A stretch of DNA of 64,000 bases from Psychrosphaera algicola (lineage in GTDB: Bacteria; Pseudomonadota; Gammaproteobacteria; Enterobacterales; Alteromonadaceae): assembly GCF_028401425.1 (NCBI RefSeq), contig NZ_JAQOMS010000002.1, positions 4,627,518-4,691,517 on the forward strand. The letters run 5' to 3'. Under the pieces are notes generated by a model. It saw only the letters and a list, made by a program, of their open reading frames with translations. It was not told the origin of the DNA and ran no database searches. Each line of letters begins with the position of its first letter. Position 1 is the stretch's first letter. Shown piece after piece: positions 53,322 to 62,700 of the stretch. Made by a program: the position numbers and the translations under genes.

Positions 53322-54920
53322 TCAGTTTAACAATTGGTAACCACTCCATATATGCCAACCAATTCCTTTTTTGATAAACACTTTTTGAACTTCAGATAAG
53401 GCTTCAGATGAGGTGCTTCCCATATGAATAAACTGATAAAATAGTGTTGAAAATTCTAGTGCGTATTCATCATCCAGTGGATAAATTGAAGAGATTACTT
53501 CTTTTACACCTATAACTCTTAGTGCTCTAGCAATGCCAAATGGCATTTCGCCAGAATAAACTTGACCATGTGTACCTTTACAGATTGATAAAAAGCAAAT
53601 TGGGCATTGACTTTATCTGCTGTCAATAAATCTTGAACACTCAAATGATGAATATCATTTCTATTTCCTGAAGATCCAGCTAGTGCAATTGAAGAGCCAT
53701 TTAAAAAGCTCTTGTTTTTGATAAGAAAGTTCGCTGGGTTATCAAAAGAACTTTCAAGAATATTTGACTCTGCGTTTTCAGATAGCCCATGAGTGGCAAT
53801 ATGAATATACTCGTTGCTCGCCAATGAAGCCAGAACCACTTGTTTGCTAGCTTGGTCATCTAAGTATTTTTCCCAGCCTAATTGTTGAGAAATCTTATCG
53901 GCCTCCACAGCAGTTCATAGTAGTGATGATAATGTGTTAGCTATTTTTTCATCAGAAAACTTGGGGGAAGCAATGATTGTTCCTGTAGAGGTTTCAAAGT
54001 CAAATGATTGGGGGATTTAATATAAGGCTCATTAGTTATTGATAAATTGAAGACTTCACACCATTTTCTAGTATTATCGTAATACAGGGCTGCGAAAGGA
54101 GCAAAGATAGATATCCTTCGACAAAGATTGATAAATGCTCTCCCTCTTCGAATTGAAGTTCGTGTTCTGGTGGTCTCAACACCATCGAAAGAACTGTTAG
54201 TTCCCTTTCCACTTCTTCGAGTACGTTTGATTCATCCTGTCCGAGCGCAACAACAGCTGCTTCGTTTACTTTACTTATAAAAGTAGCTAACTGCTCACTG
54301 CCTCCTACATTCCAACCGCATAAGTCAGTCCTTTCCCCATTTGGGGCACGACTTAACTTAAAACACATAACATCGGTATCACTACCCTCAATTTTCCAAT
54401 CATCTGTTACTTTATTGACATTCATGTAGAAAAGTATTGATGCCCCTCGCTCGAATACTTCTGCGACAGGAATAGTTACTCTTGGAAATTGAGCATTCAA
54501 GAAAAGGATTTCTTCGTGACTTATAGTGTCCTTTAAATTTTTCCACGACTCAACAAGATTGAAATAAATATTATTGGCGAACTCCTCATCTGAACTTTTA
54601 TTATCTTTCATTACAAAATTGAATAAATTTTCTTGCGTCATAAAAAAGGTGTAAACGGTATTTCACTTTCTAAATTGATACTTTTATCAAACTGCTTAAA
54701 ACTCTGAATAAATGAAAGTGTATGACTAACACCAGCTAAATATCGTAGGAACACCTTTACATGCATTCTAGGTATGTCAAATTTAAACAAGGCGTAAATT
54801 AAAATTGACCTTATTTCTATAAACCTCCTTGTAAACAAAATTATCCCGTCATCATCAAGCTCAGTAATGTCTCTTTTAGTTTAACTGATAGATAAAAGAG
54901 ATAAAGTTGACCTGCATCCA
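53322..54920 (-). CDS. CHAT domain (caspase-like) peptidase, several frame breaks
   Basis: Frames join into one protein. The CHAT entry motif HLSIFVEGYLSLLPFAALYY needs one base added near 54104-54107. Then PGTAVEADKISQQLGW, where 53916-53920 reads CTATG for CCAGG, making an in-frame TGA. Catalytic His is in YIHIATHG (about 53790), and catalytic Cys in LSICKGTHGQVYSGE (Cys codon 53580-53582), reached after adding a base to a T run (A on +) near 53588-53592. Upstream, segments at 54638-54838 and to about 54920 join through T runs. Predicted cysteine endopeptidase, the effector of the module; substrate unknown. Same operon as the two upstream genes. Confidence 0.72.
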
Positions 54921-54923
54921 GCG

Positions 54924-55511
54924 CTAAAGAGGAAAATTATATTTTAAGCTTATAAGAATTTGATCTTTTAGCATTAAAGTTACTTTATCCCAGTCATGCC
55001 AATCAGTTTTAACTCCACCGCCTTCAATATTAAGAGATTCGGCTACAAAGTTCTCTTCCACATCAAAGTCATGTTTTTTAAGAGCTTCACTAAAACTCTT
55101 TAGTATAGAGTGAAGAGTTCCAATACCAAAACCATCGGGATCTTCCTCAACTGACTGATATTTCTTAGTCAATAATTTAAGTTCATTTAGGAGTCTAGAT
55201 GTATAACTTCCTATGTTTTTGATTTCATCATCAGTGGGTTTCAAATCAATACTTTCAAGGTAATTAACGGCCATAAGCTCATCATATCCAACATTATGTC
55301 CTGTTATATGGTCTTTGTAGTAATCGTTTGATATATGTTCTAAGGCTTCATCTTTAGCGTTATTCAATAACTCTTTGAACGTGTAAATCAACTCTTGGTG
55401 TTTATCTGAAATATCGAGTTGTTCTGAGTTGTCGTTTGCGTCGGGCTGTGACGCTGTTACTGATGACCTTTGAGATGCACCTAGTTTTTCTAGTAACCAG
55501 TTAAACATCAT
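54924..55511 (-). CDS. Helical protein of unknown function, or N-terminal part of the CHAT protein
   Basis: 195 residues starting MMFNWLLEKLGASQRSS, rich in charged helices (HQELIYTFKELLNNAKDEALEHI, YTSRLLNELKLLTKKYQSVEED). I recognise no domain. It ends at TAG 54924-54926 after KYNFPL. If a T run there (A on +) is one base short, the frame would continue as NFSSLALDAGQLYLFYLSVK into the CHAT protein, which lacks its own start codon. I think one long CHAT protein (about 730 residues) is more likely than two genes. Start overlaps the EACC1-like gene by 11 bases. Confidence 0.55.
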   Translation of the reverse strand: MMFNWLLEKLGASQRSSVTASQPDANDNSEQLDISDKHQELIYTFKELLNNAKDEALEHISNDYYKDHITGHNVGYDELMAVNYLESIDLKPTDDEIKNIGSYTSRLLNELKLLTKKYQSVEEDPDGFGIGTLHSILKSFSEALKKHDFDVEENFVAESLNIEGGGVKTDWHDWDKVTLMLKDQILISLKYNFPL

Positions 55512-55839
55512 CTTTTCCTTTTGAATTGCGCTTGATTTCCTCTATAGCAAATTTGATCTTTTCTTCCGTTCCCTTTCCTTCAAATATGATTTTTTCATCA
55601 TCGCTAATTATCTTAAATTTTAGACTTTTTACTTCTTGCATTTTTGTAATAAAATTAGACAATTCTCGTATTAAAGATGGGGTGATTTTTAAAACGGCTA
55701 TTACGAACACAGCATCGAAAAACTCCATACCACTTCTTAATTTCCTAGTCTTTGTAGCTTTATAGCCTTTTTCTTGCCCGAGTATTCTTCTACATTTTTC
55801 TAATTCTTCTGCTGATAGTCCCGCTATATCTAATCTCAT
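55501..55839 (-). CDS. EACC1-like (effector-associated constant component) small protein
   Basis: 112 residues. Begins MRLDIAGLSAEELEKCRRIL; the core GMEFFDAVFVIAVLKITPSLIRELSNFI, then LKFKIISDDEKIIFEGKGTEEKIKFAIEEI fits my recollection of the EACC1 family (a membrane-prone middle segment, then a strand-turn-strand ending in a helix), which is found next to caspase, CHAT and trypsin-like effectors in bacterial conflict systems. Directly upstream of and overlapping the CHAT operon gene, so co-translated. The assignment is by pattern only. Confidence 0.5.
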   Translation of the reverse strand: MRLDIAGLSAEELEKCRRILGQEKGYKATKTRKLRSGMEFFDAVFVIAVLKITPSLIRELSNFITKMQEVKSLKFKIISDDEKIIFEGKGTEEKIKFAIEEIKRNSKGKDDV

Positions 55840-56077
55840 GATATTTTCCTTGATTTATCTGGCGATTAACTTGGAAGTCTGTACAAAAAGTAACCACTAC
55901 TCGGTAATTTACATTGAAACTTTTTAATATCAACCATGTTACAACCCGTTTAAGCTTTGCTAAAGCGCTGTTAGGTAAGACTAGTTTTTGGTAGGTGACT
56001 AAGATTGACTACTGGTGATCTTTTATCTTTTTATTACTAATAATCATGTAGTTATGTTAACAAACTGATTAAAGAGT

Positions 56078-56863
56078 TTATTGTTCGTTGTGTTCCAAGA
56101 AAATCGCTTGTTTTAACGGGTTTACCCAATATTGCCTGTCAGCAACCAGATAAAAAATGTGAGAATAGATTCTATGCTGCCGCATGACGTTTTCAACCTT
56201 GCGCCATATGCTCCTGAAGTTTTTGTGATTTGTGCAAACAAATAGTTGAATGACATCATCATATTGCCCAGCGATTCCAAGAGGTAAAAAGTGGCCTGAA
56301 AATTTCTTCTCTTGGTTTACCCGATCAGCGTAGGATTCAAGCCAGTGGGTCAATTTAGAACCGTGGCGAAGAGGCCCACGGACACTGTTCTCAACTTCAA
56401 TCATTACAAGTGTATCGCCTGTAATTCCCAAACCATCAGGGACACAGCCGAAATGCGCGGCAAAATCTTTTCTCATAGTGCCGATTTCATGTTCCGAAAT
56501 AAAAAGGTCAAGAGTAAATAGTAGATTTTTCCTATTGTGTCTCAGATCGATCAAAGTTTGATTGGCGACCAGTCTGTGATATTCGTACTTTGAATCCATC
56601 TGTTGTCTGGTTACTGAATTGTTGCGTATAGCAATTCTCAGTCCATCGATCTCAGCAATTCGGTTTAATCCTTTGCGCGTTAGCGAATAGCTCTTGCACT
56701 GCGATATTGGGCTTCTGAGGATGCTATTTTCGTAGGTATAACCTTCAGAAGTCAGCCTTTTCAAAACTTTCCTGATTGAGTCAGAAGATGATTTTGCAGA
56801 GGGAAATAGTAGGTTGGTCACTTGGTGATGTGTTAGCCATCCGAAGCGGCCTAATGAGTACAA
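56078..56863 (-). CDS. Replication-relaxation-like winged-helix protein
   Basis: 261 residues. N-terminal wHTH (LGRFGWLTHHQVTNLLFP, SIRKVLKRLTSEGY) and the C-terminal core VPDGLGI...TLVMIEVENSVRGP, which resembles the PD...ExE/D pattern of the replication-relaxation (Replic_Relax) family of mobile-element proteins. TTG start at 56863; similar-looking sequence continues upstream (KLYSLRRENEI), so the real start may lie further up behind another frame break. Probably an element maintenance or regulatory protein. Confidence 0.6.
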   Translation of the reverse strand: MYSLGRFGWLTHHQVTNLLFPSAKSSSDSIRKVLKRLTSEGYTYENSILRSPISQCKSYSLTRKGLNRIAEIDGLRIAIRNNSVTRQQMDSKYEYHRLVANQTLIDLRHNRKNLLFTLDLFISEHEIGTMRKDFAAHFGCVPDGLGITGDTLVMIEVENSVRGPLRHGSKLTHWLESYADRVNQEKKFSGHFLPLGIAGQYDDVIQLFVCTNHKNFRSIWRKVENVMRQHRIYSHIFYLVADRQYWVNPLKQAIFLEHNEQ

Positions 56864-57004
56864 GATCTCATTTTCCCTTCTGAGGCTGTAGAGCTTACTT
56901 ACTTTCGCTGCTCCCCATTATTTTTGCTCGCAGTTATTGATTCCAGTTAAAAAATTAGGCTTAGTTGTGGTAGAATGCTGCCTAAATAGAGTGTTGGATA
57001 TTCA

Positions 57005-57026
57005 GCAATTGTTTAAAAACAATTGC
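57005..57026. promoter_or_regulatory. Perfect inverted repeat in the miaE leader
   Basis: gcaattgtt (57005-57013) and its complement aacaattgc (57018-57026) around taaa, 19 bases before the TTG start of miaE, on the island-derived side. Possible operator or leader hairpin. Confidence 0.4.
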
Positions 57027-57044
57027 TTATGTAGAGATATAAAA

Positions 57045-57800
57045 TTGGAAGAATTATTAAAGCCGATTAAGAGTTTTCTGAAATGCGAGACGCCAGTTGA
57101 GTGGATTGCTGAAGCGGTAAAGAAAGAGAATCTACCTGTTGTATTAATAGACCACCTAATATGTGAGTTGAAGGCGGCCCAGTCTGCCATGTTCTTAATA
57201 CGTAAATATGCAGTAGATAAAGATAGTGGTGATGCACTATTAGAGTGGTTGAGGCCGTTTGAAACTCTTATTTACAAAAGGGAAGGTGACTGGCGCTTAT
57301 TGGCAGCAAAAAATACCCTGACAAAGTCGGTAATTCCCCGGTCAGATTCAAAATATGGACAAGATCTAGTCGATAAAATGGTGTTATTGATTAAAGAAGA
57401 ACTTCACCACTTTTATCAGGTACTAGAGATGATGGATGAGTATGGCGTTGAGTATAAACATATTACGCCGGGGCGCTACGCGAAAGGAATGTTAAAACAC
57501 GTTAAAACCCATGAACCTGAAACCTTGATAGATAAACTTATCTGTGGTGCATATATCGAGGCTCGCTCCTGTGAACGCTTTGCTAAACTAGCGCCACATG
57601 TAGATAAAAGGTTAGGGGATTTTTACGTGTCACTATTAAGGTCAGAAGCTCGACATTTCCAAGACTACCTCACTTTAGCCGAAGAAATAGCCGGTAAAAA
57701 CCTATCAGACCGTGTCGCTTTTTTTGGTGAACGGGAAGCAGAACTCATAATTTCACCAGATACTGATTTAAAATTCCACAGTGGCTTGCCGCAACACTAA
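57045..57800 (+). CDS. miaE: tRNA-(ms2io6A37) hydroxylase MiaE, island-restored
   Basis: Diiron monooxygenase that hydroxylates ms2i6A37 in tRNAs. 251 residues from TTG 57045 (MEELLKPIKSFLKCETPVEW), aligned with the TTG start of the truncated copy at 51406. Metal ligands are visible in LIDHLICELKAAQSA, KEELHHFYQVLEMM, YIEARSCERF and SEARHFQDY. Residues up to about ELK (57174) come from the island and the rest from the host. Frame intact. Confidence 0.93.
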   Translation: MEELLKPIKSFLKCETPVEWIAEAVKKENLPVVLIDHLICELKAAQSAMFLIRKYAVDKDSGDALLEWLRPFETLIYKREGDWRLLAAKNTLTKSVIPRSDSKYGQDLVDKMVLLIKEELHHFYQVLEMMDEYGVEYKHITPGRYAKGMLKHVKTHEPETLIDKLICGAYIEARSCERFAKLAPHVDKRLGDFYVSLLRSEARHFQDYLTLAEEIAGKNLSDRVAFFGEREAELIISPDTDLKFHSGLPQH

Positions 57801-57845
57801 TTTTTGCCCAAAATTTGAATTTTAGCTTGTTATTGATTGTTTATT

Positions 57846-58322
57846 TCAAAGCGGCATCGGTGCGTTTTCGATGACTTCTTTCATAACGAAGTAAGTTCTA
57901 AGTTGACGCACTTCAGGCAATGCTAACAACTTATCGCTATGCAATTTGTTAAAGTCGGTCATGTCTTTTGCCCGTATTTTTAACAAATAATCAAATTCAC
58001 CCGCCACTAAATAACATGACAAGACAATTGATAGTTTTTTAATGGCCGTTTCAAAGTTTGAAAAGCTTTCAGGTGTTGACCTGTCTAAAACAACGCCGAC
58101 CATTACTAATGCACTTAACTCTATAGCCTCTGGTGCTATTTGAGCGCGAACTGATTGAATTATCTTCAAATCAATTAAACGTTGAGTTCGGCGATAACAA
58201 GTCGCAGCGCTAACATTTACCTTATCAGCAAGGTCTGCATTTGAGATTCGCCCATCTTGTTGCAGTAATTTAAGTATTTTTTTATCAATTTTATCTAAAT
58301 CAGGTTTGGTTGATTCTTTCAT
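57846..58322 (-). CDS. acdR: Lrp/AsnC family regulator, probable AcdR
   Basis: 158 residues. HTH at about 10-60 (LDKIDKKILKLLQQDGRISN, DLADKVNVSAATCYRRTQRL) and RAM effector domain (LVAGEFDYLLKIRAKDMTDF). Divergent from acdS with 145 bases between; Lrp-type AcdR genes characteristically sit divergent to acdS and activate it in response to ACC or low oxygen. The name is by context. Confidence 0.85.
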   Translation of the reverse strand: MKESTKPDLDKIDKKILKLLQQDGRISNADLADKVNVSAATCYRRTQRLIDLKIIQSVRAQIAPEAIELSALVMVGVVLDRSTPESFSNFETAIKKLSIVLSCYLVAGEFDYLLKIRAKDMTDFNKLHSDKLLALPEVRQLRTYFVMKEVIENAPMPL

Positions 58323-58467
58323 TTTTGGTTCTTAATGTTGTTTATTGTTTCATTTTGCCTTGCTTTAAGGTCTTATGTGAACATAAATTAACAACATTAG
58401 AAAGCACCTTTCGTTACAATGTTGGTAGTCTTTATTTCGACGTAAGAAATTGAATTGGAGACTGTAA

Positions 58468-59479
58468 ATGTTAGAAAACTTTGAACGATACCCACTTACA
58501 TTTGGCAAAACGCCGATAGAACACCTTCCAAGGCTAACCGAAACGTTAGGCGGTAAAGTGGAAATATACGCTAAGCGTGAAGACTGTAATTCGGGATTGG
58601 CAATGGGCGGCAACAAATTAAGAAAATTAGAATATATCGTACCGGATGCTATTAAGTCTGGGGCCGATACTTTAGTTTCAATTGGCGGTGTGCAATCTAA
58701 TCATACTCGTATGGTCGCGGCGACTGCGGCTAAATTGGGCATGAAATGTAAGTTAGTGCAGGAAAGTTGGGTGCCACATGACGATGCCGTGTATGACCGA
58801 GTCGGTAATATTTTGATGACACGTTTGATGGGAGCCGACTGTCAGATGGTTGATGAAGGTTTTGATATTGGCATTCGCAGCAGTTGGGAAGATGCAATGC
58901 AGTCTGTACGTGATCAAGGAGGCATTCCCTACGGAATCCCAGCTGGTGGCTCTGTACACAAATATGGAGGTTTAGGTTATGTTGCGTTTGCCGAGGAAGT
59001 CAGGGAGCAGGAAAAGAATTAGGATTTACGTTTGATTATATCGTGGTCTGTGTCGTTACTGGTTCGACGCAAGCCGGTATGATTGTTGGCTTTAAAGTGG
59101 ATGGTCGAGCGTCAAAAGTGATTGGCATTGACGCTTCTGGCACGGTTGAGCAAACCCGAGAACAAGTAAAACAAATCGCCCATAATACCGCTGAATTAAT
59201 TGGACTTAAAATGGCGATTACAGATGAAGATATACACATTAATCCAGATTATGCCTATCCTGCTTACGGCGTCCCAAGCGCTGAAACAAACGAGGCTATG
59301 CGACTTGCAGCACGCACTGAGGCGATGATCACAGATCCTGTTTATGAAGGAAAATCAATGCAAGGGTTAATTGACTTAGTGAAAAAGATTATTTTCCAAT
59401 TGGCAGTAAAGTCCTTTATGTCCATTTAGGTGGTGTTCCGGCAATTAACGGATATAGCTACACCTATCGAAATGGTTAG
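58468..59479 (+). CDS. acdS: 1-aminocyclopropane-1-carboxylate deaminase (two frame breaks)
   Basis: PLP enzyme converting ACC, the ethylene precursor, to 2-oxobutyrate and ammonia. MLENFERYPLTFGKTPIEHL, PLP lysine in GGNKLRKLEY, IGGVQSNHTR, VTGSTQAGMIVGF, and the ACC-specific C-terminal signature DPVYEGKSM and VHLGGVPAINGYSY, which favours ACC deaminase over D-cysteine desulfhydrase. Breaks in A runs near 59010-59014 (EQEKELGFTFDYIV) and 59381-59385 (VKKDYFPIGSKVLY). About 337 residues. Confidence 0.93.
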
Positions 59480-59492
59480 TAGGAAACAGAAA

Positions 59493-59541
59493 CAGTTCGG
59501 TTTTGACGACGTTTAGGCTAATTAACTGAACTGCTTTTTTT
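59493..59541 (+). terminator. Terminator after acdS
   Basis: cagttcggtt (59493-59502) pairs with aactgaactg (59524-59533, one G-T), followed by a T run. The loop is long (21 bases), so confidence is moderate. The rest of the gap to 59779 shows nothing else. Confidence 0.55.
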
Positions 59542-59791
59542 ATTGCATTTTCATAGGTATCTCTTAAGTCGAGAAACTTGCCTAGTAATTAACCAAGGCG
59601 TAAATCTTACTTTGCTAAAGCCCTTTAGCTAAACGTAGTCAAAATTGCAAATTCTAATTTTATATTTTTTTAACTAATAAAAGCGGTTTGTTAGTCCAAA
59701 TTTATTTCAATTAAATCGATGGTCAATTTGTAAGCAACTAAATATGAACTAAGCTCTAGATTGAGCGTTAACGTCAAAAATGGTTGTTATT

Positions 59792-62700
59792 ATGAATAAA
59801 CTTCGTATCGGGTTATCAGTATTATTGGTTTCACTCACGCTATCTGGTTGTTTTGATTTAGGAAAAGATGATGAGGTGAAAGTTGGAAAAGGAGAACCAC
59901 CGGGAACAATAGGCACTGGTCTCGATTCGGATTCAGATGGAATTTCCGATGATAATGATAATTGCCCATTGCTGAGCAATGAAGATCAAGAAAATACAGA
60001 CTCAGATTCCATGGGCAATGTTTGTGACGACGATGATGATGGCGATGGTGTTTTAGACAGTGATGATTCTTTTCCACTTGATAGTACTGAAACAACCGAT
60101 AACGATAATGATGGCATTGGTGATAATAGCGACACCGATGATGACAACGATGGCTTTTTAGATACAGTTGATGCATTTCCATATGACGATACCGAATATA
60201 ATGACCATGACGGTGATGGGATAGGAGATCATGCTGATACTGATGATGATCAAGACGGTGTACTTGATGGTGACGATGCATTTCCATTTGATGACACTGA
60301 AAGTGCCGATTACGACGGTGATGGTGTTGGTGATAATAGTGACACCGATGACGATAATGACGGTACGTTAGATAGTGAAGATGATTTTCCAAATGATGAT
60401 ACCGAAAGCACAGATACAGACGGTGACGGTATTGGTAATAATGCCGATACCGACGATGATGACGATGGTGTCCTTGACGGTGATGATGCTTTCCCATTGG
60501 ATGAAAATGAGCAGTCAGACCTAGATGGTGATGGTGTTGGCGATAATTCCGACACGGATCGCGATGGTGACAGTGTTGCAAATGAAGACGATGCATTTCC
60601 AGATGATGGCAATAGATCAGCTGTTTCAGGCGGCGGTGTTAAAGGACCTATGGCATTTGCCACAGTCAGTCTCTACGAGATTGACTATACTGCAGATGAC
60701 TATCAGGGGTTTTAGTCGATACAGGTGAAACCAACGCACAGGCAAAAATTACCGGCATTACAATAGGCTCTTCTACGCCACCATATTTATTAGTCATCGC
60801 AGATGATGACGACACAATAGATATTACAACTGGCTTAGAACCGGTTATTACAATTGTTAAAACCGTTATCACTCAGCAAATGATCGACGATGCCGACGGT
60901 TGGTATGCAACACCACTAAGTACTATGGCGGTTAATATTGCGCTGGCTAAATCTGAGAGTGACGCAGAACTCCTTACCAATCTTAAAGTTGCGGCCAACC
61001 AAGTGAAATCGACCTTGGGATTTGGTGCAGGCTCTAGTGTAGATATTTATTCAACGCCACCTTTATTAGATGAATCAACAAACGATACGTCTAAACAAGT
61101 TGCCACAACAAAATATCGCAGTGCTGTAGAAGCATTGACAGCGGTTGTGTATCAAATGAATGCCCTAAATAACTCCAATGACGGCGAGGAAACTTCGCCA
61201 GACAGTGTTTTGGCGTCATTGGCAAATGACTTATCCGACGGCATTATCGACGGCAGTTCGGATGGCGAAAACTCAGGTTATTCCGCGGGGGTGCTTGATG
61301 TACTAGACCAAGACCCAGCCACATTACCTATACCTAATGATCCTGAAAATAGAACCGTTGCTCAAGTAAAAGCGGTTATTGTCTCGGAGACAAGCACCAC
61401 GGGTGATGTGTCCGATACCACTGTCCTTGCTGAAGCCGGAACGGTTATTGAAGTGCAAATTGCACAAACCAATCCAGATATAGATAACGACGGCGTTTTA
61501 AATTCAGAGGATGCGTTTCCGGATGATGCCTCTGCTGATAAAGACAACGACAAAGATGGATTGCCAGATATCGCGTATTTCTTAGATAGTGATAATAATC
61601 GCTTAGGTGAAAACAGCGCACTCTCTGACCCAGATGACGACAATGACGGCGTTGGAGATGAAGAAGATGCATTTCCATTGGACGGCTCAGAATATGCCGA
61701 TACCGACATGGACGGCATTGGTAACAATGCCGACGACGACGACGACGGTGACTTAGTCTTAGATGTTAATGATGTGTTTCCGCTAAACGCGACTGAATCG
61801 TCGGATGCTGATTTAGACGGAATTGGTGACAATGCCGATCCAGACGACGACAACGACGGTGTTGGCGACATTAGAGATGCATTCCCAAATGATCCAACGG
61901 AATTCTTAGATAGCGATGGTGATGGCGTTGGCAATCGAGCTGATACCGATGATGATAATGACGGTACGTTAGATGTTGATGATGATTTTCCATTAAATGC
62001 CGATCTTCAAAATGCAGAAGATTTAGATAACGATGGCTGGCCATCGGAGCAAGATCCAGACGACCTTGATAATACAAGTCCAGGTACTGCTTTTGTTGAT
62101 ACCGATATGGATAGTATTGGCGACGCAATTGATGAAGATGATGACAATGATGGTGTTGTTGACGTTGATGATGCATTCCCGTTAGACAACTCTGAATATT
62201 CTGATTTGGATAGCGATGGTATTGGAGATAATACTGACACTGATATTGACGGTGACTCAGTTTTAAATGCCAATGATGCATTCCCAAGAGATGCAACCGA
62301 GAGCACTGACTCTGATGGCGATGGCATTGGCAATATTGCGGATTCAGACGATGATAATGACGGCGTAAAAGATACAGACGACGCGTTCCCGCTAGATCCA
62401 CTTGAACAGAAAGATTTTGACTCTGATGGTGTTGGTAATCGTGAAGATACCGATGATGACAATGATGGTGTATTAGATACCGTCGATAAGTTCCCATTTA
62501 ATGCAGCGGAATCGTTAGATTTTGATAATGACGGTAAAGGTGATAATGCCGATAAAGACGACGATAACGATGGCTTAACTGACGATTATGAACACTCTAT
62601 CGGCACAGATCCATTTGACATTGATACCGACGACGACGGCGTCATAGACCGTACCGATGCCTTCCCGACTGATCCAAACTTTAGTTTTGATTCTGATAAT

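Larger units (their letters stand above)
51538..57174. mobile_element. Genomic island integrated into miaE by a large serine recombinase
   Basis: Left junction: the host miaE 5' fragment ends at tgtgagcttaag (51526-51537). Right junction: tgtgagttgaag (57163-57174), from which the intact 3' part of miaE continues. Between them lie a serine recombinase beginning about 50 bases inside the left edge, a CHAT/EACC1-like module, a replication-relaxation-like gene, and a diverged replacement 5' end of miaE with its own upstream region. Exact crossover bases cannot be fixed without an empty-site relative; the shared tgtgag-t-aag block brackets it. Confidence 0.8.

Noticed and set aside
51406..57800. 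miaE duplication as a simple assembly duplication
   Set aside because: The two 5' copies differ at many codons while keeping the protein similar, so they are diverged homologues and not a repeated read.
58468..59479. D-cysteine desulfhydrase for the acdS gene
   Set aside because: The C-terminal signature (VYEGKSM, HLGG) and the divergent Lrp-type regulator fit ACC deaminase better.
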